DNA of 64,000 nucleotides from Oceanospirillum sp047518265. Its GTDB lineage: Bacteria; Pseudomonadota; Gammaproteobacteria; Pseudomonadales; Halomonadaceae. The stretch spans positions 53,473 to 117,472 of the forward strand of contig JAKZRG010000036.1 of the NCBI GenBank assembly GCA_047518265.1. The letters run 5' to 3'. Position numbers and translations under genes: made by a program. Under the pieces are notes generated by a model. The model searched no databases, was not told the DNA's origin, and was given only the letters and a program-made list of their open reading frames with translations. This document shows, in pieces, positions 9,067-17,741 of this stretch; the stretch's first letter is position 1, and each line of letters begins with the position of its first letter.

Positions 9067-10074
9067 ATGATAGAAGCAGATCGACTGGTTTCCGCAGTCA
9101 CCAAAGAACGGGAAGATAATCACGACCGGGCCATGCGTCCCCAATATCTAGCGGACTATGTGGGGCAGCCGGAAGTGCGCAAGCAGATGGAAATTTTTAT
9201 CTCTGCCGCTCGTAATCGTGATGATGCTTTGGATCATACTCTAGTTTTTGGCCCTCCTGGATTGGGTAAGACCACACTGGCCAATATTATTGCCAGTGAA
9301 ATGGGGGTGGCCATAAAAAGCACCTCAGGCCCTGTATTGGAAAAAGCCGGTGATGTCGCGGCTTTGTTGACCAATTTAGAAGAAGGTGACGTGCTCTTTA
9401 TCGATGAGATCCATCGTATGAGTGCTGCTGTAGAAGAAGTGCTTTATCCGGCGATGGAAGATTATCAGCTGGATATTATGATTGGCGAAGGCCCTGCTGC
9501 CCGTTCTATTAAGATTGATCTACCTGCTTTTACCTTGGTTGGAGCGACCACTCGTGCTGGGCTTTTAACCTCACCTTTACGAGATCGTTTCGGTATCGTT
9601 CAGCGTTTAGAATTTTATAACGTTGACGATTTGAGCTTTATTGTTACTCGCTCCGCTCAGCTACTGAATGTTGAAATTGAGGCACATGGTGCTCTTGAAA
9701 TCGCTCGTCGAGCACGGGGAACACCTCGTATCGCTAATCGCTTGTTACGCCGGGTACGGGATTTTGCTCAGGTAAAAGCTGATGGGGTTATAACCGGCGA
9801 TATTGCCGATCAAGCCTTGAATATGCTGAGCGTGGATACCCATGGTTTTGACCATAATGATCGCCGTTTACTCTTGGCCATGATCGAAAAATTTGGCGGT
9901 GGCCCTGTGGGTGTCGATAACCTATCCGCTGCTATTGGTGAAGAGCGGGATACCATTGAAGATGTATTGGAACCTTATTTAATACAGCAAGGTTTTATTA
10001 TGCGTACACCAAGAGGGCGCGTGGTCACGGAGCAGGCCTATCTGCATTTTGGTATGGTAATGCCTAAAGAGTAG
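9067..10074 (+). CDS. ruvB: Holliday junction helicase RuvB
   Basis: 335-residue AAA+ ATPase that drives branch migration with RuvA. Walker A is GPPGLGKTTLANI, Walker B is VLFIDEIHRM, sensor 1 lies in LVGATTRAGLLTSPLRDRFG, and the arginine/sensor 2 region is GTPRIANRLLRRVRDFAQ. The C-terminal winged helix ends with TPRGRVVTEQAYLHFG. The length and start (MIEADRLVSA) are standard. It is the last ruv gene, followed after 64 bp by ybgC, the first gene of the tol-pal block. Confidence 0.98.
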   Translation: MIEADRLVSAVTKEREDNHDRAMRPQYLADYVGQPEVRKQMEIFISAARNRDDALDHTLVFGPPGLGKTTLANIIASEMGVAIKSTSGPVLEKAGDVAALLTNLEEGDVLFIDEIHRMSAAVEEVLYPAMEDYQLDIMIGEGPAARSIKIDLPAFTLVGATTRAGLLTSPLRDRFGIVQRLEFYNVDDLSFIVTRSAQLLNVEIEAHGALEIARRARGTPRIANRLLRRVRDFAQVKADGVITGDIADQALNMLSVDTHGFDHNDRRLLLAMIEKFGGGPVGVDNLSAAIGEERDTIEDVLEPYLIQQGFIMRTPRGRVVTEQAYLHFGMVMPKE

Positions 10075-10138
10075 GTGTGTGCTTTGAGATTGATATTAAC
10101 CGAAATTTACAGATTTAAATCACACTATTAGGCTGCAA

Positions 10139-10552
10139 ATGACTGTAGAGTTCCCTTTCAAATGGCCCGTACGGGTTTATTACGAAGACACGGATGCTGG
10201 TGGCGTCGTGTATTACGCGAATTACTTGAAATTCTATGAGCGAGCCAGAACTGAAGCCGTGCGCTTTATTGGGGTTGAGCAGGAAAAACTACGGACTGAA
10301 TCAAATACAATATTTGTGGTCGGTAACATTAATGTCAATTATCGTCGTCCGGCTAAGCTCGATGATGAATTAATTGTCTATTTGAGACTGGACAAAATCG
10401 CAAGAAGTTATATTGTGTTCGAGCAGCAGATTTGGTGTGACGATGTATTGCTTAATACCGCAGAGGTAAAGGTCGCTTGTGTCAGTGCTGATAAGATGAG
10501 ACCGATTGCAATTCCTACTTTTATGCGGGAAAAATTGGCTGAACTGACCTAA
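10139..10552 (+). CDS. ybgC: Tol-Pal-associated acyl-CoA thioesterase YbgC
   Basis: 137-residue hotdog-fold thioesterase of the 4-hydroxybenzoyl-CoA thioesterase type. The active-site segment YYEDTDAGGVVYYANYLKF contains the catalytic aspartate and the DAGGVVY signature. Homologues hydrolyse short-chain or acyl-ACP/CoA thioesters and are encoded at the head of tol-pal operons, as here. The start ATG is at 10139. tolQ follows after 110 bp. Its role in envelope maintenance is inferred from conserved synteny. Confidence 0.95.
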   Translation: MTVEFPFKWPVRVYYEDTDAGGVVYYANYLKFYERARTEAVRFIGVEQEKLRTESNTIFVVGNINVNYRRPAKLDDELIVYLRLDKIARSYIVFEQQIWCDDVLLNTAEVKVACVSADKMRPIAIPTFMREKLAELT

Positions 10553-10662
10553 GTGCTTGGCAGATGGAACATTTCCGGTCAATATGGTCTGAAATTCAGG
10601 TTTAGATAAAAATTATTTATAACAATAGCTTTTGTTAAGGCGATTGAGATTAAGGGGTTTCT

Positions 10663-11346
10663 GTGGACGACAAACTCTCACTACTAGGACTGATAATACA
10701 TGCCAGTCTAGTTGTGCAACTGGTGATGGCATCTTTAGTATTGGCTTCGATTATGTCCTGGATGTTTATCATGCAGCGTGCGGCTGTTGTAGGCCATGCT
10801 AGGAAAAACCTGGAAGCTTTTGAAGATCGATTCTGGTCAGGTATGGATCTGAGTCATTTGTACCGTGAATTATCATCGGATGGCAGTGGAGATGGTGCCG
10901 AAAATATCTTCCGTGCAGGATTTAAAGAATTCACTCGTCTGCGTCAGAAAGGCACTATTGAATCTGAAGCAGTTATGGAAGGTGTGCAACGGGCTATGCG
11001 TGTCGCCTTGGCTCGTGAAGAAGAACGTCTGACAGAGAATCTACCCACACTGGCAACAATTGGTTCTACCAGCCCCTATATAGGCTTGTTTGGTACGGTT
11101 TGGGGGATTATGAACTCTTTCCGTGATTTGGCCCATGTACAGCAGGCCACGATTGCCGTTGTGGCACCTTCAATCTCAGAGGCTCTTATTGCTACGGCTA
11201 TGGGATTGTTTGCCGCTATTCCTGCGGTGATTGCTTACAATCGCTACTCTGCAAAAACAGAACTCTTAATGGTGCGTTACGAAACCTTTGCCGATGAGTT
11301 CTCCAGCATCTTGCACCGTAATGTGCACAGTCAGGATATAGGTTGA
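10663..11346 (+). CDS. tolQ: Tol-Pal inner-membrane proton channel TolQ
   Basis: 227-residue MotA/ExbB-family protein that, with TolR, uses the proton motive force to energise TolA during outer-membrane constriction. The N-terminal transmembrane helix is in VVQLVMASLVLASIMSWMF. A large cytoplasmic loop is followed by two helices, TLATIGSTSPYIGLFGTVWG and SEALIATAMGLFAAIPAVIA, which line the channel. The start is a GTG at 10663 (VDDKLSLLG), with AAGGGG about 7 bp upstream. It begins a tightly packed series, with tolR 3 bp downstream. Confidence 0.97.
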   Translation: MDDKLSLLGLIIHASLVVQLVMASLVLASIMSWMFIMQRAAVVGHARKNLEAFEDRFWSGMDLSHLYRELSSDGSGDGAENIFRAGFKEFTRLRQKGTIESEAVMEGVQRAMRVALAREEERLTENLPTLATIGSTSPYIGLFGTVWGIMNSFRDLAHVQQATIAVVAPSISEALIATAMGLFAAIPAVIAYNRYSAKTELLMVRYETFADEFSSILHRNVHSQDIG

Positions 11347-11349
11347 TCC

Positions 11350-11784
11350 ATGGCAGGATTACGTTACCGTAAACCCAGAAAACTGGTAGCTGAAATCAAT
11401 GTTGTGCCTTATATCGACGTTATGTTGGTGTTGTTGGTGATCTTTATGGTGACGGCTCCTATTTTAACGCAAGGCGTTAAGGTGGAGTTACCGGAAGCTG
11501 TATCAGCGCCGATAGAGGTTAAAGACGATGATTTGCCATTAATCGTATCGGTTAAAAAGAATGGCGAGTATTTTCTTGAGCTTGGCCCCGATCAAGAAGA
11601 AGCCATTCAACCTGCTGATCTGTCGTTAAAGGTCGGTAAAATTACCGGACAAAATCCTCAAGTTCAGGTTCTGGTACGTGGGGATAAAAATGTCAGCTAT
11701 GGTGCGGTTGTTAAATTAATGGGTATTTTACAGCAAGCAGGTGCAAGTAATATTGGCCTGTTGTCCCAGCCGCCGGAAGAATGA
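11350..11784 (+). CDS. tolR: Tol-Pal inner-membrane protein TolR
   Basis: 144-residue ExbD-family subunit. One transmembrane helix near the N-terminus (INVVPYIDVMLVLLVIFMV) carries the essential proton-transfer aspartate. The remainder is a periplasmic domain containing VKLMGILQQAGASNIGLLSQ. The length is typical. The stop codon overlaps the first ATG of tolA in an ATGA tetranucleotide, implying translational coupling. Confidence 0.97.
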   Translation: MAGLRYRKPRKLVAEINVVPYIDVMLVLLVIFMVTAPILTQGVKVELPEAVSAPIEVKDDDLPLIVSVKKNGEYFLELGPDQEEAIQPADLSLKVGKITGQNPQVQVLVRGDKNVSYGAVVKLMGILQQAGASNIGLLSQPPEE

Positions 11785-12836
11785 GACCGGATATGTCGAC
11801 ACGCAGAAGCGGACTCTTTCTGCCTTTTCTGACAGCTTTATTTTGCCATCTGTTATTAGCGGCGGTGTTGTGGTTTGGTTGGAACCAGTCCAGCACTATC
11901 TCTAAAAAACGAGTGACGTCAGTTCGGCCTCAAGAAGTGATCACAGCTGTTGCTGTGAGTCATGACCCTATTGCTGCATTGAAAAAGCAACAGTTGCAAG
12001 AGGCTGCACGAAAGCAAGCTGAGCAGGAAAAGCAGAAGAAAAAACGCGAAGACGCTAAGAAACGTGAAAAAGTAAAAAAGCAGGAGCAAGCGCGGAAGAA
12101 AGAAGAGGCCCGTAAACAAGCCCTAATTCGTAAGCGTAAGCAGGAAGAGGCCCGCAAGAAAGAAGCCGCTGCTCGTAAAAAAGAGGAAGCCCGTAAACGG
12201 GATGAGGCCAAAAAGAAGGAAGAAGCCCGTAAGGTCGCTGATGCTAAACGTAAGGCTGAGCTGAAAAAACAGCAGCTATTAAAAGCAGAGGCAGTGAAGA
12301 AAAAAGAGCAGGCTAAAAAGGCTCAGGCTGAAGCGAAAAAGGCTCAGGCTGAAGCGAAAAAGGCCCAAGAGGCAGAAGCTCAACGTCAGAGAGAAGCTAA
12401 GCTAGCAGCCGCTAAAGCTCAAAAAGAGGCTTTGGTTACCGCTGAAGCCGAGAGAAAACGCAAGGCTGCTATAGAATCCGAGCGAAAAGCCTTTGAAGCC
12501 GCTTTAGCGCAAGAAGAAGCTTTTATCCAAGAGTTGGATGATCAGGAAAAGCTCGGTGCGATGCAGGCCTTGATCAAAAACTATGTGGAACAAAACTGGT
12601 CACGACCACCCACTACCCGTTCTGGTATGCAGGCGGTATTGAGAATTATCCTATTACCAACAGGTGAAGTGCAGGATGTTAGAGTGGTGGAGTCTAGTGG
12701 TAATGTTGCTTTTGATCGTTCTGCGCAGCAGGCGGTTCATAAAGCTGGACCTTTTAGAGAGTTGATTGATTTACAGCCTCATCAACGAGATTCTTTCAGA
12801 GAATTTAATCTTCTGTTTAAACCCGAGGATATTTAG
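11781..12836 (+). CDS. tolA: Tol-Pal protein TolA
   Basis: 351-residue protein linking the TolQR motor to the outer-membrane Pal/TolB complex. A cytoplasmic stub and one transmembrane helix (residues about 12-36, FLTALFCHLLLAAVLWFGW) precede a long Lys/Ala/Glu/Arg-rich alpha-helical stalk (residues about 65-245). The stalk includes a tandem 7-residue KAQAEAK repeat encoded by a 21-bp DNA repeat near 12316-12360. Domain III at the C-terminus includes TRSGMQAVLRIILLPTGEVQ and SSGNVAFDRSAQQAV. The start overlaps tolR; an in-frame ATG at 11793 is an alternative. Confidence 0.96.
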   Translation: MRPDMSTRRSGLFLPFLTALFCHLLLAAVLWFGWNQSSTISKKRVTSVRPQEVITAVAVSHDPIAALKKQQLQEAARKQAEQEKQKKKREDAKKREKVKKQEQARKKEEARKQALIRKRKQEEARKKEAAARKKEEARKRDEAKKKEEARKVADAKRKAELKKQQLLKAEAVKKKEQAKKAQAEAKKAQAEAKKAQEAEAQRQREAKLAAAKAQKEALVTAEAERKRKAAIESERKAFEAALAQEEAFIQELDDQEKLGAMQALIKNYVEQNWSRPPTTRSGMQAVLRIILLPTGEVQDVRVVESSGNVAFDRSAQQAVHKAGPFRELIDLQPHQRDSFREFNLLFKPEDI

Positions 12837-12838
12837 TG

Positions 12839-14146
12839 ATGTTTGTCAGAAAGTGGATGGCGGCAGCTTTTTGTTTAATGCTGCTGACAGCTCAGCAAGC
12901 GATAGCTGATTTGACCATTGAGATTACTCAAGGCAATGATAAGGCGACTCCGGTAGCGATTGTGCCGTTTGCTTGGCAAGGTAACGTTGCTTTGAGTGAC
13001 GATGTTGCGCAAATTGTTTCTGACGATCTGGAACGCAGTGGTTTGATTAAACCGTTAGCGCGAACAGAGATGTTAAGTTTACCCAGTGACCCTAAAGAGA
13101 TTTTCTTTCGAGATTGGTCTCTGTTGAAGCAAGAATATCTGTTGATTGGTCAGGTTAATCCAACGGATGAACCTAATAAGTTCTCTATTCGCTATGAACT
13201 TTATGATGTTGTACGTCAAAAGCGTGTGATTGGTGAAGTTATTCAAGGCTCTCAAAGTGAGCTGCGCTCTCGGGCACACTATATCAGCGACAAAGTATTT
13301 AAAGAACTTACAGGATTAAGAGGCGCATTCTCTACGCGTATTGCTTATATCACAGCTAATCGAGAAGCCAATCTGCAGACTAAGTTTGAACTTAAAGTAG
13401 CGGATGCCGATGGCCGTCGAGAACAGACTATTTTAGAGTCTTATGAACCTTTGTTGTCGCCGTCATGGTCACCAGATGCGAAATATTTGGCCTATGTCTC
13501 TTTTGAAACAGGTCGTCCTGGTGTTTATCTGCAAAATGTATTCACCGGTAAGCGACGTCAGTTGACGGCTTTTAAGGGGCTTAATGGTGCTCCAGCTTGG
13601 TCTCCTGATGGTAAGAAGTTAGCCGTTACTCTGTCCAAAGATGGTAATCCTGAACTATATGAAATTGACCTTAAGACTTACAAGGTTAAACGCTTAACCC
13701 GTCATTATGGAATTGATACAGAACCCGAGTGGTCACCGGATGGTAAAAAAATCATGTTTACTTCCAGTCGCAGTGGTGGACCACAGATTTATCAACTGGA
13801 TATTGGCTCCGGTGAGACTGAGCGTTTGACCTTTGATGGCAACTATAATGCGCGTGCTCGTTACTCGCCAGATGGCTCTGAAATTTACTTTGTTCATCAG
13901 AAAGATGGTATTTTTCATATTGCAGCACAAGAACTTAGCGAAAATCGCATGAGAGTGTTAACTCAAACACCATTAGATGAGTCTCCTAGTGTTTCTCCCA
14001 ATGGAAGTATGTTAATTTATGCTACACAAGAAGGCCAAAGGGGGTATCTTGGTGCTGTCTCCATTGATGGACAGATACGTTATCGCTTACCTTCGCAGTT
14101 AGGTGATGTACGTGAACCCGCATGGTCACCCTTTTTAAATAAATAA
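12839..14146 (+). CDS. tolB: Tol-Pal periplasmic protein TolB
   Basis: About 435-residue periplasmic protein that binds Pal and is engaged by TolA. The signal peptide is RKWMAAAFCLMLLTAQQAIA, with cleavage probably before DLTIEITQG. An N-terminal alpha/beta domain is followed by a six-bladed beta-propeller with repeated SPDGKK-type turns (SWSPDAKYLAYVS, WSPDGKKLAVT, WSPDGKKIMFTSS). A GTG at 12836 overlaps the tolA stop; the ATG at 12839 is equally well spaced from GAGG at 12824-12827. The operon continues with pal 38 bp on. Confidence 0.97.
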   Translation: MFVRKWMAAAFCLMLLTAQQAIADLTIEITQGNDKATPVAIVPFAWQGNVALSDDVAQIVSDDLERSGLIKPLARTEMLSLPSDPKEIFFRDWSLLKQEYLLIGQVNPTDEPNKFSIRYELYDVVRQKRVIGEVIQGSQSELRSRAHYISDKVFKELTGLRGAFSTRIAYITANREANLQTKFELKVADADGRREQTILESYEPLLSPSWSPDAKYLAYVSFETGRPGVYLQNVFTGKRRQLTAFKGLNGAPAWSPDGKKLAVTLSKDGNPELYEIDLKTYKVKRLTRHYGIDTEPEWSPDGKKIMFTSSRSGGPQIYQLDIGSGETERLTFDGNYNARARYSPDGSEIYFVHQKDGIFHIAAQELSENRMRVLTQTPLDESPSVSPNGSMLIYATQEGQRGYLGAVSIDGQIRYRLPSQLGDVREPAWSPFLNK

Positions 14147-14184
14147 CTTTAATAAATGAGTCCCGATCGCTTCAGGAGCCTGAT

Positions 14185-14787
14185 ATGGAATTAAAAAAAT
14201 ACAGCAAGACTCTATTCTTTGGTGCAACTCTGGCAGTTTTAGCTGGTTGTGGTGGTAATGCGGCTACTCAAGATCAGTCCAATGCCTCTGCAAGTGCAAC
14301 TGGTAGTGACGTTAAGCCTGTAATTACTAGTGATGGTAGTGCAGGGTCTGGTGCTTCTGGCTCCAGTGCATCAGGTGATAGTGCTGTAAATGGTGAGCAG
14401 ATGACCGCTCAAGAGCGTGCACGTGCAGAGCAAGCTGCTCGAGATGCCGCTGTCGTTATGCCTGAAGTAAATACGATTTATTTTGATTTTGATAAATCTG
14501 ATATTCGTGCGGATTCTCGCGAAATCCTAGATCTGCATGCTGCATATTTGTTAGCTAACCCATCCGTTTCAGTTGTATTGTCTGGTCATGCTGATGAGCG
14601 TGGAACACGTGAATACAACCAGGCATTGGGTGAGCGTCGTGGTAACTCTGTTAAGAGCTATTTCCAACTGAAAGGCGTAAGTGCTAGTCAGATGGAAGTT
14701 ATGAGCTACGGTGAAGAGCGTCCGGCAGTAATGGGTCATAACCGTTCAGCTTGGGCTAAAAACCGTCGCGTAGAAGTTAAATACTAA
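14185..14787 (+). CDS. pal: Peptidoglycan-associated lipoprotein Pal
   Basis: 200-residue outer-membrane lipoprotein. The lipobox is in TLAVLAGCGGN, so the mature protein starts at the lipidated cysteine. A Ser/Gly/Ala-rich linker (about residues 30-75) is followed by an OmpA-like peptidoglycan-binding domain with NTIYFDFDKSDIRADSREI, LSGHADERGTREYN and WAKNRRVEVKY. The linker is longer than in Escherichia coli Pal. The start ATG at 14185 follows CAGGAGCCTGAT. cpoB follows 17 bp downstream. Confidence 0.97.
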   Translation: MELKKYSKTLFFGATLAVLAGCGGNAATQDQSNASASATGSDVKPVITSDGSAGSGASGSSASGDSAVNGEQMTAQERARAEQAARDAAVVMPEVNTIYFDFDKSDIRADSREILDLHAAYLLANPSVSVVLSGHADERGTREYNQALGERRGNSVKSYFQLKGVSASQMEVMSYGEERPAVMGHNRSAWAKNRRVEVKY

Positions 14788-14804
14788 GATAATTCGGAGG
14801 CAGG

Positions 14805-15617
14805 ATGCGTATCCCTCTCCGTATAAAGGCTTTGATACTGCCATTATTGGTGGTATCAGCGCCTGCTTTATCAGCGGATTTAGCTGATCAGTCTGGGGCA
14901 CCTTTAGGGGCTCCGACTATCGCTCCTTTAGAATCTACAGTTGCTCCTTTAAACTCCTCTTCAAATTACACCACTGCTCCTCAGTCAGCGGGTAATGGTA
15001 ATGCTGAGCTTTTGTTTCAATTGCAACAGCTACGATCTGAAGTGCAGGGTTTAAGAGATCAGGTTGAACAGCAGGCTCAACTACTTAATCGATTACAGAA
15101 AGATAGTCGTAATCGTTATTTGGATGTTGATCGTCGCTTAGCAGCTGTTAACAGTGATATGGCTGAGCTGAAAAAAGGTGGTGTTACCACTAAGTCGAGT
15201 ACAGAAACAGTCGATGTTGCTCCTGTGCCCGCTGTTTCCGGTTCTGCCAAAGATGCCTATCAACAGGCTTATGCTTTAGTTCGGGGTAAAAAGTTTGATC
15301 AGGCAATTAAAGCCTATCAAGGTTTTATTAAAAACTATCCTGAATCTTCCTTATTACCTAATGCTTATTACTGGCTGGGTGAGCTCTATATGGTGAAAAG
15401 CCTGACTCAGGAAGCTGAGCGAGTTTTTAACACTGTTGTAGATAAGTATCCTCAAAGCCGTAAAGTCGCAGATGCTAGCTATAAATTGGGACAGATCTAT
15501 TCCCGTTATGGTCAGGAAGATAAAGCAAAAGCACAAATGAAGTTGGTGAAGGAGAAGTACCCAAAAAGTACGGCTGCTAAACTGGCGGATCGCTTCTTAG
15601 AGAAGCAAGCGAAATAG
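14805..15617 (+). CDS. cpoB: Cell division coordinator CpoB (YbgF)
   Basis: 270-residue periplasmic protein that coordinates peptidoglycan synthesis with Tol-driven outer-membrane constriction. It has a signal peptide (ALILPLLVVSAPALS), an N-terminal coiled coil for trimerisation (about residues 65-115, FQLQQLRSEVQGLRDQ) and a C-terminal TPR domain with YQQAYALVRGKKFDQAIKAY, LPNAYYWLGELYMVKSL and DASYKLGQIYSRYG. The start ATG at 14805 follows CGGAGGCAGG. It is the last gene of the tol-pal operon. Confidence 0.96.
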   Translation: MRIPLRIKALILPLLVVSAPALSADLADQSGAPLGAPTIAPLESTVAPLNSSSNYTTAPQSAGNGNAELLFQLQQLRSEVQGLRDQVEQQAQLLNRLQKDSRNRYLDVDRRLAAVNSDMAELKKGGVTTKSSTETVDVAPVPAVSGSAKDAYQQAYALVRGKKFDQAIKAYQGFIKNYPESSLLPNAYYWLGELYMVKSLTQEAERVFNTVVDKYPQSRKVADASYKLGQIYSRYGQEDKAKAQMKLVKEKYPKSTAAKLADRFLEKQAK

Positions 15618-15672
15618 ATTGTCTTTCTCTGTATTGGTTTGCTTAGAACTGGTATAGATTAATGAGAAAGTA

Positions 15673-15737
15673 GAGGGCTACCTGTTTTGATCGATGGAAA
15701 ATAACACCAAGAATCAAAGCATAAAAAGGTAGTCCTC
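15673..15737. repeat. 65-bp palindromic relic
   Basis: GAGGGCTACCT (15673-15683) and AGGTAGTCCTC (15727-15737) are 11-bp inverted arms with one mismatch, bracketing 43 bp with no gene. It looks like joined ends of a mobile element, just upstream of the larger repeat at 15757. Confidence 0.4.
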
Positions 15738-15756
15738 ATGCTCTGTTCGATATCTT

Positions 15757-15859
15757 ATACCATTCCCGATAAGTTATCAGTGATAACAATCTCCGAGTAC
15801 ACCTAGAGTGGTCGGTTTTTCTTTATTTTTCATCTATAAGGAATTATCGGGATTGGTAT
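15757..15859. repeat. MITE-like element, copy 1 (103 bp)
   Basis: Terminal inverted repeats ATACCATTCCCGATAA (15757-15772) and TTATCGGGATTGGTAT (15844-15859) match at 15 of 16 positions. Read on the minus strand, the first ~40 bases align with the element at 54724-54825 (ATACCAATCC, GATAATTCCTTAT and a following A/G-rich stretch). There is no coding capacity. It lies between cpoB and the 178-residue orphan gene. Confidence 0.7.
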
Positions 15860-15877
15860 TATTAGCTTAAATAGTGA

Positions 15878-16414
15878 TCATACCACTCTAATTAAACCTT
15901 TCTCTCCTTCGAAATCAGGCAGTATCCATATCTGTTCAAAAGGATGCTCTTGGCATTTAAACTGTTTTAGAGTGTCGTGTATCTGCTTTCTATCCCAGAG
16001 CGTACTGGCGTTACGTATCACCAACCAAACGCGATCTGAATCGTAACGTTTCTTGGTCTTACTGTTCAGTAGGCGTAATAGAGCTGTTTCTAACTGCTTA
16101 CAAACATCGATAGTGACCAGTTCAGCCAAATAATCCCATAGGCGATCATCGTTATTGGGTTCACGCACATGCCTAGCCTCCTCTTTGGTCGCATATAGGT
16201 GGGCTATTTCCAGATCTAATTGTTCTTCTTGAAAGTAACAGGATATATCGGGCTTTGCGGGTTCATTATGCCAGATATGGCGCATAGGCTCGCCAAATTG
16301 GAGTTCGTATCGATGCATAAAGAGCTTGGCGGCATCACGCTCAAGCAGTCTCTTTTCATGATCAGATCGGCTTAATAGTGCGCCTGTATTGGTATGGTGA
16401 GTATCGGATGTCAT
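15878..16414 (-). CDS. Orphan protein, 178 aa
   Basis: I do not recognise this soluble, charged protein. A central stretch KPDISCYFQEEQLDLEIAHL resembles the acidic core of some PD-(D/E)xK nuclease folds (PD...LDLEIA), but the lysine of the motif is not obvious, so this is speculation. The N-terminal third is helical (EKRLLERDAAKLFMHRYEL) and the C-terminal part has two hydrophobic strands (RVWLVIRNAS and FEQIWILPDFEGEKG). The start ATG at 16414 has no strong ribosome-binding site. Codon use is AT-richer than in the tol genes. Repeat elements on its 3' side and an isolated position suggest accessory DNA. Confidence 0.6.
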   Translation of the reverse strand: MTSDTHHTNTGALLSRSDHEKRLLERDAAKLFMHRYELQFGEPMRHIWHNEPAKPDISCYFQEEQLDLEIAHLYATKEEARHVREPNNDDRLWDYLAELVTIDVCKQLETALLRLLNSKTKKRYDSDRVWLVIRNASTLWDRKQIHDTLKQFKCQEHPFEQIWILPDFEGEKGLIRVV

Positions 16415-16514
16415 AATTGATGATAAGGATCGGCTATCAATACTGTATGTTTATGATTCTAATACAGATATCTAATTGAGCAAAGATACGGGACAACTGA
16501 CGTTAAAAAAGCAC

Positions 16515-17354
16515 CTACCAGCAACCTTGATAGACATTGTTTTGATCATAATACTGAGTGCATGGTGGCGCTTCAAAGCCTTTGTTAATGGCCTCTAAAG
16601 TTTTGTTGGTGCCCTGATGATAGCTCTTCAAAGTCTGACTATAGGATCGACAGGTTGATTTATCTGTTTCCCCGCTAGAGCATTTCATCATATTGATAAC
16701 TTGAAAGCGTTGAAACTCAGCCTCCTGAGTTGTGCCTCCTAGTTGTTGAGCTTGCACTTCCCATTGGAATAACTGTTGACAGCCAACAGGTCCATTAATA
16801 GAAGCTTGCCAGATGATATTGGTATAACCTCCTTTGCATAACCGTGTATAAATATCGGAACCTAGAGCAGGCCAAATATCAAAGTTCATTAATTGTTCTT
16901 TAGTCATACTCTGCAGTTCCCGGTAGATATAGCTAGCAGTTTCTTTCGGGTATGACTGTAAAAATGATATATATTCTTGATGGGTTAAGGGGGCTTTACG
17001 AGGCTTTTTTTCAACACTGTTATCTGATGCCGCCGGCTGCCTAGTTTTAGGCTTAACGTTTTTTTGACGTTGTAGCTGATAAAAGCCTTGTCGATCAACC
17101 AAGGTTAGTTGGTTTCCCTGTAGGTGGGCCTGAAACTGCATGCGACCATTGGTTGTGGTGATAATGAGTTGTTGTTGATCAAACTGCCATTGGCCCGATA
17201 GGCGATTACCATCAGCCCATTGCATCAATGCTTGGCCATTGTTCTCAAATTGAAATTTTCCATCTTTATTGCCCCATACGCCTACTAGGCTGGCGAAAGA
17301 CTGATCGCTCAGGAAACTGAGGGCGATTATCATCAGAGATAAAATACTTTTCAT
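16515..17354 (-). CDS. Exported protein of unknown function, 279 aa
   Basis: The ATG at 17354 opens with a signal peptide (KSILSLMIIALSFLSDQSFA), so a periplasmic or secreted location is likely; an upstream in-frame extension to 17456 would bury that signal. The first ~90 mature residues (SLVGVWGNKDGKFQFENNGQ and onward) form short beta strands like a small lipocalin or META-like barrel. A basic linker (residues about 100-125, KNVKPKTRQPAA) follows. The C-terminal domain holds at least five cysteines (LCKGG, VGCQQL, MKCSSG, TCRSY, PPCTQY), probably disulfide-bonded. No homologue recognised. Confidence 0.65.
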   Translation of the reverse strand: MKSILSLMIIALSFLSDQSFASLVGVWGNKDGKFQFENNGQALMQWADGNRLSGQWQFDQQQLIITTTNGRMQFQAHLQGNQLTLVDRQGFYQLQRQKNVKPKTRQPAASDNSVEKKPRKAPLTHQEYISFLQSYPKETASYIYRELQSMTKEQLMNFDIWPALGSDIYTRLCKGGYTNIIWQASINGPVGCQQLFQWEVQAQQLGGTTQEAEFQRFQVINMMKCSSGETDKSTCRSYSQTLKSYHQGTNKTLEAINKGFEAPPCTQYYDQNNVYQGCW

Positions 17355-17515
17355 AGGCTGTACTTCTTGTTTTTGGTTTTCTTTTATATGCCTGTAGTTG
17401 CTGAGATAGCGGAGACAAGTTCGAGCAGCCAATATAAAGCAGTATTTTAGATGCAAGTAGGTACTCGATCACACTTTTCTTAATTTTTTTGAAGAAGCTA
17501 ACTGTCGCAATATTT

Positions 17516-17625
17516 TTTGTTACGGTGTGCTTTAACTTGTCTGCAATCTGTAACAAAGAGAGTGTTTTGATACATAAAATAAAGATCTATAATAAGAGAG
17601 TTACATTATTAGGTGTAACTCTTTT
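17516..17625. promoter_or_regulatory. Cluster of GTTAC/GTAAC inverted sites
   Basis: Within the 387-bp gap between 17355 and 17741, TTTGTTAC (17516-17523) is inverted as GTAACAAA (17550-17557), and AGAGTTACA (17597-17605) is perfectly inverted as TGTAACTCT (17614-17622). Four similar half-sites in about 110 bp upstream of the amidase gene suggest binding by a dimeric regulator; the second dyad could also act as a weak terminator because TTT follows. Confidence 0.4.
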
Positions 17626-17741
17626 CATCTTTTAAAATGCATTTCTAGCGATCCAGATCTGTGTTCGTGACGATAGGGTGCACTGGCCTCAGAGAAAATC
17701 GATGTCTAGCGCTTATGATTACAATTCTTTAGGAATAACCT

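Noticed and set aside
15739..15807. Short ATG frame reading into the MITE-like element
   Set aside because: Only about 22 codons, runs through the terminal inverted repeat and has no good ribosome-binding site.
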